Below, piece after piece: positions 1 through 9,100 of a stretch of 64,000 bases of DNA (position 1 is the first letter of the stretch; each line of letters starts with the position of its first letter). The translations under genes were made by a program, and so were the position numbers. This DNA is from JAGLOK01 sp963677605. GTDB taxonomy: Bacteria; Bacillota; Clostridia; Christensenellales; UMGS416. The notes under the pieces are model-generated. The model was not told the origin of the DNA and made no database searches. It was given only the letters and a program-made list of their open reading frames with translations. The DNA lies in assembly GCA_963677605.2 (NCBI GenBank), contig CAXXDX010000003.1:1-64000 (forward strand). The letters run 5' to 3'.

Positions 1-2
1 CA

Positions 3-893
3 AAAGTTAACGAAATTTATGATAATAATATACCTTCTGGTACGATTATTGAACAATTTCCTTCAGCAGGTTCGGAGATAGATAAATATCAATCAATTGA
101 AGTCGTGGTCAGTGCTGGGGAAAAAGTATATTTAATGCCATACCTTTTATATAAACCAGAATCAGAAGCAAATGAATTGTTGGATGAAATAGGCATTGAA
201 GTAGTTGTTGAATATGCACATAGTGATACGGTAAAAATAGGGCATATTATATCTCAAAGTATTGAGCCAAACACTATTATTGAAGAAGGTATCAAGCAAG
301 ATATTTTGATAAAGGTAAGTGAGGGAGCAGAATGGTCAAATTACATGATTGATTTACCCAAATATATACTTAATAATCTTACTACATATGAAATATATGA
401 AAAATTACAATATAGTTATTCAATTAATAAAGATAATCATTACAGATTAAGACAAGATGATGAAAACTATTATAAAGAGTTTTGTGAAAAATGGTGGAAT
501 ATATGGAATGATAAGTCGATAAAAAGTTTAATAACTAATATTGCAGAATATGCAGGATGGGAATATAAACAAAACATATTCAGATATTGGTTAGATCATG
601 GATGGATTTCAGAGTCCGTAAGATCTGTATATATGTATAGAATAAATCCAGGTAGCTATAATATATGGTCAGATTGGAAAGAAGTAGTTCCAAACTATAT
701 AGTGAACAATAAAGAAGCTTTTGTTATCAAGGATAAACAACAATATAGATATTTAATACGTAAAACGGTAATGGATAATGGAATTTATAAATGGAAGTAC
801 ACACCTACAGAATGGTCGGATATACAACGTTCTGTGAATGATGATGACATTGAGGAGACTCGAACTGTTTACTCTTATAGATTGAAAGATTAA
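3..893 (+). CDS. 3' part of a PASTA-repeat surface protein, probable receptor kinase (5' end outside window)
   Basis: The frame is open back to base 3, and the only internal start candidate (a GTG at 105 inside a PASTA repeat) is not believable, so this gene enters from upstream. The visible 296 residues hold the end of one PASTA repeat (to about residue 38), one complete PASTA repeat (about 41-108), and then a Trp/Tyr-rich tail of about 185 residues with WSNY, IWSDW and TEWSD blocks, ending in TRTVYSYR. PASTA repeats bind cell-wall muropeptides or beta-lactams in the PrkC/Stk family. The same tail grammar occurs in the genes at 3172 and 6136, which begin with a zinc ribbon and kinase, so I infer that this is the extracellular end of a similar kinase. 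The kinase part is not visible. The next kinase gene starts 33 bases downstream on the same strand. Confidence 0.8.
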   Translation, partial: KVNEIYDNNIPSGTIIEQFPSAGSEIDKYQSIEVVVSAGEKVYLMPYLLYKPESEANELLDEIGIEVVVEYAHSDTVKIGHIISQSIEPNTIIEEGIKQDILIKVSEGAEWSNYMIDLPKYILNNLTTYEIYEKLQYSYSINKDNHYRLRQDDENYYKEFCEKWWNIWNDKSIKSLITNIAEYAGWEYKQNIFRYWLDHGWISESVRSVYMYRINPGSYNIWSDWKEVVPNYIVNNKEAFVIKDKQQYRYLIRKTVMDNGIYKWKYTPTEWSDIQRSVNDDDIEETRTVYSYRLKD

Positions 894-926
894 TAGAAAG
901 AAATAAAAATACGGAGAATATAAAAT

Positions 927-1886
927 ATGAATAACAGATGCCTGGGATGCATGGCAGAAAAGAATACAGAAGATGTAGTATGCCCGTATTGTGGATGGGT
1001 TGAAGGATCCAAACCAAAGGAGTCATTTCACTTACACCCAAACTCTATTTTAAATGATAGATATATAGTAGGAGTAGTTTTAGGATATGGAGGATTCGGT
1101 GTAATATATAAGGCATGGGATACAGCACTTGGGGTTCAAGTGGCAGTGAAGGAATTCTTTCCTAATGGATTAGTAAACCGAATTCCAGGTGAAACAGAAG
1201 TAATAATATATGATGGAGAAAAAAGAAAACAGTATGAGAATGGGTTGGAAGGGTTCTTAGAAGAAGCTCGTAATATTGCTAAGTTTAATAACCATCCGAA
1301 TATTGTTAAAGTTTCTGATTATTTTCTACAAAATAGTACTGCGTATATAGTGATGGAATATCTAGAAGGCTTAACTTTAAATGAATACTTAAGTAGTTTA
1401 GAAGAAAAGATAAATTACAAAGATTCAATTGATATTATTCTTCCTATTTTACAAGCGCTAAAAACAATTCATAAACAAAACCTTGTGCATAGAGATGTAA
1501 GTCCTCATAATATCATGATAACTACAGATAATAAAATAAAGCTGATTGATCTTGGTGCCGCTAGATATTCTTTTGCAGGTCATGAAAAAAGTCTTTCAGT
1601 AATATTGAAACCTGGATATGCACCACCTGAACAGTATAGATCGAAAAGTAAACAAGGTGCATTTACTGATATTTATGCAATTGGCGCAACCCTTTATAGA
1701 ATGATAACAGGTCTAGTACCCGAAGAATCAGTTGATAGATTAATTGAAGATGATTTGAAAAAACCTTCTGAGCTAGATATTGAATTACCGGGATATATTG
1801 AAAAAGCTATTATGAAATCTTTAGCTATTAAAGAAAGCCTGAGATTTCAAAGTGTACAAAATTTTTATCGATGCTATATCAAGTAA
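927..1886 (+). CDS. Zinc-ribbon Ser/Thr protein kinase, N-terminal part of a frameshifted kinase-SBP fusion
   Basis: A zinc ribbon (C5, C8, C19, C22) is followed by a Hanks-type kinase domain: glycine loop GYGGFG, VAVK lysine, catalytic HRDVSPHN, and DLG in place of DFG. Residues 1-310 align with the kinases at 3172, 6136 and 10904. The frame stops at 1884 after a C-terminus unlike its paralogues. Dropping one T from the T5 run at 1862-1866 restores NFIDAISSKKK, a basic stretch and a membrane helix (IIAAVAAVAFLSVGSFSV); a second correction near 1986-2000 then joins the helix to the domain at 1976-3115. The intact gene would span 927-3115 (about 728 residues): cytoplasmic kinase, one membrane helix, extracellular solute-binding-like domain. 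The catalytic-loop lysine is Ser, as in all its paralogues. RBS CGGAGA precedes the ATG. Whether the breaks are real or assembly errors cannot be told from the sequence. Confidence 0.85.
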   Translation: MNNRCLGCMAEKNTEDVVCPYCGWVEGSKPKESFHLHPNSILNDRYIVGVVLGYGGFGVIYKAWDTALGVQVAVKEFFPNGLVNRIPGETEVIIYDGEKRKQYENGLEGFLEEARNIAKFNNHPNIVKVSDYFLQNSTAYIVMEYLEGLTLNEYLSSLEEKINYKDSIDIILPILQALKTIHKQNLVHRDVSPHNIMITTDNKIKLIDLGAARYSFAGHEKSLSVILKPGYAPPEQYRSKSKQGAFTDIYAIGATLYRMITGLVPEESVDRLIEDDLKKPSELDIELPGYIEKAIMKSLAIKESLRFQSVQNFYRCYIK

Positions 1887-1975
1887 AAAGAAAGTAGATT
1901 ATCCTGAAGTTGAACTTAAAAAAAGAAAGCGATTGAGAAAGATTATTGCGGCAGTTGCAGCAGTAGCATTCTTAA

Positions 1976-3115
1976 GTGTTGGAAGTTTTTCTGTTATTTT
2001 ATAAACCTATTCAGCTGGAGGAAGATACCCTTACAATATGGGTTCCTGTAAACGAAAATACAGACTTATCAAAGTATGATAAAATTTCTAATAAGTTTAC
2101 TGAGGATTTCTCAGATATTCGAGTAGAAATTATTGGTGTTGCCGAAGAAAACTATAAAGAAGAAATATTATTAGCTAAAGAAAATGGGAAGTTACCTGAT
2201 CTTTTTAGAAGCGATTTATTGCCTAATGATTATATAGAGTATACAAAAGAAATTGACGAACTTTTTAATTTCATTGATATTGAAAATTTTCACTTTTTAG
2301 ATCAATATGAAAGATGGTTTCCAGATAAAAAGCAAGTGCCATTAGGCTTCAATACAAATGTATTATATGCTCATGCTGGTTTAGCTGATGATGCACAAGT
2401 AAGGTTATATAGTAATCGTTTTGACAAGTCGAACTTCTATGATACTGAAAAGAAATACTTGGATATATACTCATATTGGTTCTGTATAAATTCTAATCAA
2501 TATGATGAATATATTTTAGCGATCGATAATTCTGCAGAGTATAGTTATATTGATAATGAAATATTCTTAAATGAGGAAGCAATTCAATGTATATTAGATT
2601 TATACTCCATATTTGATATGCAAGGTTTAGATATGAAAAATATTGATGAGAATCTGTTTTGTGAAAACGAAGTTGGTTTTCTATATGGAGATACTTCTAT
2701 ATACAATATCGTACAAAATTCTTTGCCTGGTTACTACAAAGTATTGCCTCCTCCTGGAGACGGAATGGTATCAGGTGAGTTTACTGATAAATGGAGTGTC
2801 AGTGTAAATAGCACTAAAAATAGACAACTTGCTTCAATAATTTTTCTTTCATATATGTTAAGTGATTATGCACAAGATTATTTAATACTACAAAGCAACA
2901 ATTCACTACCTATTAGAAAAGAAACTTTTGAAAGATATATTGAATCAAATATTGACTTAGAGTTTTTAGCATCATATGTAGATGATATCGTATACGATGA
3001 GAAAAATGATAAAATAATAAATTTATTTAATAGAGAACTGGCTGAATATTTGACCAATACAGAGAATCCTACTAAATCAAGTATAGAAAACTATATTAAG
3101 AAATATAGTAATTAA
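1976..3115 (+). CDS. Extracellular solute-binding-protein-like domain, C-terminal part of the broken kinase fusion
   Basis: The frame opens inside the membrane-helix sequence of the upstream kinase and has no ribosome binding site; the nominal GTG at 1976 is an artefact. From about residue 15 it reads like a family-1 extracellular solute-binding protein: LTIWVPVNE at the first strand, a KFTEDF helix, then GKLPDLFRSD and a middle lobe with VPLGFNTNVLY, and a late block (DKWSVSVNS, then ASIIFLSYMLS) typical of sugar-binding ABC proteins. It has no lipobox of its own, which fits tethering by the kinase's membrane helix. In this reading the domain is the sensor of a receptor kinase, binding a ligand outside the cell and signalling to the kinase inside. 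No permease gene is adjacent. The fold is recognised by pattern only, and the ligand is unknown. Confidence 0.65.
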   Translation: MLEVFLLFYKPIQLEEDTLTIWVPVNENTDLSKYDKISNKFTEDFSDIRVEIIGVAEENYKEEILLAKENGKLPDLFRSDLLPNDYIEYTKEIDELFNFIDIENFHFLDQYERWFPDKKQVPLGFNTNVLYAHAGLADDAQVRLYSNRFDKSNFYDTEKKYLDIYSYWFCINSNQYDEYILAIDNSAEYSYIDNEIFLNEEAIQCILDLYSIFDMQGLDMKNIDENLFCENEVGFLYGDTSIYNIVQNSLPGYYKVLPPPGDGMVSGEFTDKWSVSVNSTKNRQLASIIFLSYMLSDYAQDYLILQSNNSLPIRKETFERYIESNIDLEFLASYVDDIVYDEKNDKIINLFNRELAEYLTNTENPTKSSIENYIKKYSN

Positions 3116-3171
3116 TATGAATACTTACAACAACCTAGTTAATTAAACAATTTTAAATGGGAGATTAGAAT

Positions 3172-5940
3172 ATGGCTCAAATATTTAGTAAATGTCTTGG
3201 ATGCATGAGTGAATTAGAAAACGAATATGATGTATGTCCGAATTGTGGCTATGTTAAAAATACTCCTCCAAAAGAAGCATATCACATAAAGCCTGAGACT
3301 ATATTGAAAGGCAGATATATTGTTGGTAGAGTTGTAGGCTTTGGTGGATTTGGAGTTACATATATCGGATGGGACTTGCTCCTGCAGCAAAAGGTTGCTA
3401 TCAAGGAATACTTTCCCTGTGATTTTGCTACAAGAATTCCTGGTAATACAGATGTTTCTTCTTTCGATGGTGAAAAAGGAGAACAATATAGTTCAGGATT
3501 AAAAAGATTTATGAGTGAAGCTAAAAGCTTAGCTAAGTTTTCTGGAACACCAGGTATAGTTGATATATTCGACACTTTTTTTGAAAATAAAACAGCATAC
3601 ATAATTATGGAATATTTGGAAGGCAGAGATTTAAAAGAATACTTAAAAACAAAGGGTGGGTTAATTGATTTTGAGGATTCTATGCGAATAATAACACCAA
3701 TTTTAAGTGCATTAAAAGTTGTTCATAAAGAAAATATTATACATAGAGATATTTCGCCAGATAATATATTTATGACAAACGATGGTGAAATAAAACTTAT
3801 TGATTTTGGAGCGGCTAGATATGCTACTACTTCACATAGTAAAAGCTTATCAGTAATACTTAAGCCAGGATATGCTCCTGAAGAACAGTATAGGAGTAGA
3901 GGTATACAGGGACCATGGTCAGATATATATGCAATAGGTGCAACCTTATATAGAATGCTTACAGGAATTGTTCCTGAAGAGGCGATGGAACGAAGTGTAA
4001 ATGATACCGTCAAAGATGTAAGAAAGTTAAATCCAAACATACCTGAGCATGCAGAAACAGCAATTATGAATGCATTGATAGTAAAAGCTGATAGTAGAAC
4101 GCAAAACATATCAGAGCTAGAGCGAGAATTGATTGGTGGAGGAGAAGTCTCCAGGGTTATTGTTAAGCAGACCAAGACAGACACTGGCAGATGGCCATTA
4201 TGGCTAAGAATTCAAGTACCTATAGTAGCTGTACTATTATTGTCTATACCAGTTCTTTGGTTATTAGGGATTTTTGATTCAGAAGAAGTAATTCCACCAG
4301 GTGCACCAGATATGATAAAAGTACCCAGCTTACATAAGATGGGCAAACAAGATGCAATAAATGTATTATCAGGATTAGATTTGCAATATGTCGAAATAGA
4401 CTCAGAGCCTAGCATATATGCTCCAATTAATACCGTTATGAAGCAAAGTCCTATACAGAATACAGAAGCTACAGCGGGAGTTACTACGGTAGAAGTGATA
4501 ATAAGCTCTGGACCTGAATATGCAGAAATGCCAGATATGACTTACAAGCTCAAAGATGATGCAATAAGTGAATTAGAAAAATTAGGATTCAGGGTGATAA
4601 TAGAAGAAGAGAGTAAAGATATTGCACCAGGAGCTGTGATATCACAGAATATAGAAGCTGGTACGCAATACATATTAGGCAAAAAAGTAGTACTTTTAAT
4701 ATCAACTGGATATGAAGGTGGTAGTGTTGGTGAGGATGTAATAGTTCCTAATGTAGTAGGAATGAATTTTGACGATGGTAAAAATGCCCTTATGAAAGAC
4801 TCACTGTATATTCTAAAAGAGAAGGAGGAATGGAATGAAGAAATTCCTGCTGGTGAAGTAATATCACAGTTACCTGAAGCTGATTCAAATTTCAAAACAG
4901 GAGATATTGTAGAAGTTGTTGTAAGTAAAGGAAAGAAACAGGTAAGTGTTCCTTATGTTATGAGTAAAGCTGAAAAAGAAGCTATTTTATTACTGAAAAA
5001 CTTAGAATTTGTTAGTATTGAACTTAAATACGAGTCAAGTGAAACTGTTAAAGAAGGGCATGTGATATCACAAAGCAGAGAAGCAAATACTATTGTATAT
5101 ATTTATGATGAGAATGATATAACTCTTACTATTAGTACTGGAAAACCTTGGTCAGAAAAGTGGGTAGTTGAATCTGAGTTGCCTGAGGAAGTGAAAAGTA
5201 ATCCAGAAAATTATGAGCTTAGTGAAATAATACAATATAGCTATCAAGATACAGGATTTAATCCGGGATCGTGGACGGGGTGGTCAAGCTCTACAAAGAG
5301 TGGAGACTACTGTGCAACTAGAACCAGATATAAAACTAATTCAAAAGAATATACTTGGAATACAAGTGCATCACTAGGTGGCTGGACTAGAACAGGAACA
5401 ATTGATTACACAGAATGGGGATCATGGAGTGCTTGGCAGACAAGCAGTGTAAGCAGCACAACGCTACGTGATGTTAGAACACAGAGTGTTGCTGAATATA
5501 AAACGCAATATCGTGCATATCATACTTTGGAGAATGGCGGATGTACAGGTAATATCAGATCTTGGACTCACTATTATCCTTGGTATGATAGTAAGGTTAA
5601 CCCTGGTGCATGTACTGTAAAAATTTATGGAGGATCTACTAATTGTGGATGGGCATTATGGTGGTATCAATCTAGAGAGGTTGAAAGTGGATCTCATACT
5701 GAGTATTCATATCGCACTAGACAAGAGAAGTATGAATATTGGCGATGGACGGGTGAGACAGGATGGATAGAAGGAAATCCACCGGCTGCATCAGGAGATA
5801 GGCAAGTAACAGTAGAGTATAGTTATCAAGTAAAAAGTTACTATAAAACGGATTGGAGCGCATGGCAAACAGATAAAGTAAACAGTACCACTACACGTGA
5901 AGTAAAAACTAGGAAAGTGTATAAGTATAGAGAAAAGTGA
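3172..5940 (+). CDS. Receptor-type Ser/Thr kinase: zinc ribbon, kinase, membrane helix, four PASTA repeats, Trp-rich tail
   Basis: 922 residues. Zinc ribbon C8/C11/C22/C25; kinase about 46-320 with GFGGFG loop, K78, HRDISPDN (191-198) and DFG (211-213); one membrane helix about 346-366 after a basic stretch; four PASTA repeats about 382-655; then about 260 residues rich in Trp, Tyr, Ser and Thr with repeated blocks such as WGSWSAWQTSSV and DWSAWQTDKV, each followed by a TTTREVKTRKVYKYR-like strand. The tail contains several Cys (for example GGCTG, PGACT, TNCGW) absent from the other tails. Topology is kinase inside, PASTA and tail outside. PASTA kinases sense wall fragments and phosphorylate division and wall-synthesis proteins; the function of the Trp-rich tail is unknown. 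The kinase is diverged at DNA level from the near-identical pair at 6136 and 10904. ATG with GGGAG upstream. Confidence 0.88.
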   Translation: MAQIFSKCLGCMSELENEYDVCPNCGYVKNTPPKEAYHIKPETILKGRYIVGRVVGFGGFGVTYIGWDLLLQQKVAIKEYFPCDFATRIPGNTDVSSFDGEKGEQYSSGLKRFMSEAKSLAKFSGTPGIVDIFDTFFENKTAYIIMEYLEGRDLKEYLKTKGGLIDFEDSMRIITPILSALKVVHKENIIHRDISPDNIFMTNDGEIKLIDFGAARYATTSHSKSLSVILKPGYAPEEQYRSRGIQGPWSDIYAIGATLYRMLTGIVPEEAMERSVNDTVKDVRKLNPNIPEHAETAIMNALIVKADSRTQNISELERELIGGGEVSRVIVKQTKTDTGRWPLWLRIQVPIVAVLLLSIPVLWLLGIFDSEEVIPPGAPDMIKVPSLHKMGKQDAINVLSGLDLQYVEIDSEPSIYAPINTVMKQSPIQNTEATAGVTTVEVIISSGPEYAEMPDMTYKLKDDAISELEKLGFRVIIEEESKDIAPGAVISQNIEAGTQYILGKKVVLLISTGYEGGSVGEDVIVPNVVGMNFDDGKNALMKDSLYILKEKEEWNEEIPAGEVISQLPEADSNFKTGDIVEVVVSKGKKQVSVPYVMSKAEKEAILLLKNLEFVSIELKYESSETVKEGHVISQSREANTIVYIYDENDITLTISTGKPWSEKWVVESELPEEVKSNPENYELSEIIQYSYQDTGFNPGSWTGWSSSTKSGDYCATRTRYKTNSKEYTWNTSASLGGWTRTGTIDYTEWGSWSAWQTSSVSSTTLRDVRTQSVAEYKTQYRAYHTLENGGCTGNIRSWTHYYPWYDSKVNPGACTVKIYGGSTNCGWALWWYQSREVESGSHTEYSYRTRQEKYEYWRWTGETGWIEGNPPAASGDRQVTVEYSYQVKSYYKTDWSAWQTDKVNSTTTREVKTRKVYKYREK

Positions 5941-6135
5941 CTTGCTGATAAAAATTATTGGAGGAAAGTAATATAAACTATATTTTGAATATAAAACCTC
6001 ATAGCTTAAATCTAAACAATAAAATACATACCATGTTATAGAGATATAAATTTTATTTTGAAGTATTTTAGACTGTTAAATGTATATATACAATATAAAT
6101 AGAAATTTGATACATGAAAAAGGAGAAGAAACCAA

Positions 6136-9100
6136 ATGATGAACAGGTGCCTAGGATGCATGGCAGAAAAGAGAAGCGGAGAAGCAGTATGTCCGAAGTG
6201 CGGGTATACTGACGGAACAGCACCCAAGGAGCCATTGCATATAATACCGGGAACAGAAATAAAGAACAGGTATCTGATAGGAACAACACTGGGGTTTGGC
6301 GGATTTGGAATAACATATATAGCATGGGATAAAACACTGAAACAGAAAGTAGCGATAAAGGAATACTTTCCGGGAGACTTTGCAACACGAATGCCGGGCG
6401 AATCGCGGGTAACGGCATTTAAAGGGGAAATGACACAGCAGTACCAAGCAGGGCTAAAGCGGTTCATGAGCGAAGCGCAAAAGCTGGCGAAGTACGGACA
6501 TGTAGAAGGAATAGTAAGCATATATGATATATTCCATGAAAATGAAACAGCATATATAGTAATGGAGTACCTGGAAGGGCAGGATGTAAAAAGCTATCTA
6601 AAGGACAAAGGCGGGAAGCTGACATACGATGAAACAATGGAAATCATCACGACAATACTGAAAACACTGCAGATAGTACACAGAGATCAATTAATACACA
6701 GAGACATATCACCTGATAATATATTCATAACAAAAGAAAACAAGATAAAACTGCTTGACTTCGGAGCAGCGCGCTATGCAACAACCACGCACAGCAAAAG
6801 CCTGTCAGTAATACTTAAGCCAGGATATGCACCGGAAGAACAGTACAGATCAAAAGGAATACAAGGACCATGGTCTGATGTATATGCAGTAGCGGCAACA
6901 ATGTATAAGATGCTGACGGGAATGGTGCCGGATGAAGCACTGGAACGCAGAGTAAATGATCAGCTAGTGGAACCGGCAAAGATGGGAGTGCAAATGCCGG
7001 CAAATGCGGAAATAGCACTTATGAATGCACTGGTAGTAAAAGCGGAACAGCGGACAGGAACAGCTGAAGCATTCTTAAGGGAACTGACAGGCGAAGAAAC
7101 AGCAGAGCGGATAATAGTAAAGAAAGAAAAAGAAGATAAAGGGAAATGGCCGGGATGGCTAAAGGCACTGGTAATAGCATCAGCAGTACTTATGATAGCG
7201 GCACCAATAACACTGGTGTTGGCAAAACAGTTTGTAATAGCAGACCATGTAATGGATATAACAATACCAAATGTACAGAACATGAGCCGGGAAGAAGCGA
7301 AAGCTGCAATAGAAGAAGCGGGCATGCAGTACATGGAAGTAGACAGTGAGTATAATGTGTTTGCAGAAAAGGACACAGTACTGTCACAAGACCCAAAAAG
7401 CGGAACTATGGGCAGCAGCGATACAGTAGTAGAAGTAGTAATAAGCGCAGGACCGGAATATGCGATAGTACCTGATATGACGTATGTGGAAACAGAGCAG
7501 GCAGTAGCAGAACTTGAAGAGCTTGGGTTTAAAACAGTAGTAATAGAAGAGAACTCAGATACAGCGCCGGGAGTAATATGTGCACAGAGCATAGCGCCAT
7601 TTGATTCTTATGTAATTGGTAAGAAGATAGTCTTATCTAAGTCATTAGGTTATGAGAATACAATTGTAGGTGAAGAATGTTTTGTCCCAAGTTTAGTAGG
7701 TATGGAAATTGAAAAAGCTTTAGAACTCCTCAAAAGTAATAATCTATATCTTATAAAAGAATATGAAGTATGGAATGAGAATGTAGAAGCAGGGGCTGTT
7801 TTAGTGCAAAGCCCATCAGATGGATTTGAATATACTACAGGTGAAGTAGTCAAAGTAATAACAAGTAAAGGTCGGGAAAAAGTTATTGTTCCATATTTAC
7901 TGAACAAACCAGAAATTGATGCGGTTTTTATTCTTGAAGAGATGGGTTTTGTAGTAACTGTTGATAGAGATTATAGTGAGACTGTTCAAATAGGAGATGT
8001 ATTATATCAGAGTAAAGAGCCAAATGAGAGTGTTTATATTGGGCAAGACAATAAAATAACATTGACTATCAGTGAAGGCGCTAGTTGGTCAGAGTGGCTG
8101 GATAAGCTACCAGAAGATGTAGAGGCTAACTACGGGAACTATGAAATAAGAACTCAGAGCAGAAATAACTTAACAGAATACAAGTATCGATTAAAGATTA
8201 CTTCTACTTATATAAATGAGGATGTTAATGATGAAATAAAGAGTGTTCCTGATTTAGTAGGATTAAGTATTTTACAGTCATTTGCTATAACAGAAAGTAG
8301 CAACCTTATTTATCAAGTTGTTAATAGTGAATATAACGATGAAATATTTATAAATAGGATAGTATCACAAACTCCAATAAGTGGTGATTTAACTACTGAA
8401 ATTCCGTTAGTTGAGGTGATAATAAGTTCAGGAAACAAATATGTCCTTATGCCAAATTTATTATATTATGACGTAAGTGTTGCTAAACTAATAGTAGAAG
8501 GATTAGGGCTCGAAGTAGCTGTAGAGACAGTAGAATCGTCTTATAAAAAAGATATAGTATTGGAGCAATCTATAAATGCTAATGATAAAGTATCATTGGG
8601 TAGCAAAATAACTCTTTCTGTATCTACAGGAGTATCATCAAAAACTAGTTCTAGTAACAATTCAGCACCAAATTTTATAGGTATGCAGATTGATGATGCT
8701 GTGAGTAGTGCTAGTGAATTAAACATAAATATAGTAAAAATACAAGAAGTTTGGAGTGACGATATACCTGAGGGACAAATAACTGTGCAGAGTCCTACTC
8801 ATAATAATGAGTTAAACTCAGGCGATGTAATAGAAGTAGTAGTAAGCGCTGGGAAACCAAAAGTATTAGTTCCGTATGTTACCTATAAATCCGAGCTAGA
8901 GGCAAGAGATATATTAGAGGGTTTAGGGTTTACTATAATAATTGAAAAAGTATTTAGTGACTTAGTTGAGTCAGGAAGTGTAGTAGAACAAAGTATTGAG
9001 CCCAATTCTGTTATATATTTAAGTGATGAACCATCAATCACACTAAGGATAAGTAAAGGGAGACGGTGGTCGGAATGGAAGCATTTAGTTCCTACCTATG

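Noticed and set aside
105..893. GTG at 105 as a true gene start
   Set aside because: It falls inside a PASTA repeat, lacks a ribosome binding site, and the frame is open to the window edge.
1860..2005. Programmed frameshifting as the explanation of the two breaks in the kinase-SBP gene
   Set aside because: Two successive +1 events would be needed and neither site has a known +1 signal; read error or mutation is simpler.
6151..6447. 98-residue minus-strand frame, repeated at 10919-11215
   Set aside because: It is conserved only because it lies opposite the near-identical kinase cassette; it has no ribosome binding site or protein-like pattern.
7146..7349. 67-residue plus-strand frame repeated at 11914-12117
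   Set aside because: Out-of-frame shadow of the kinase genes, duplicated together with the cassette.
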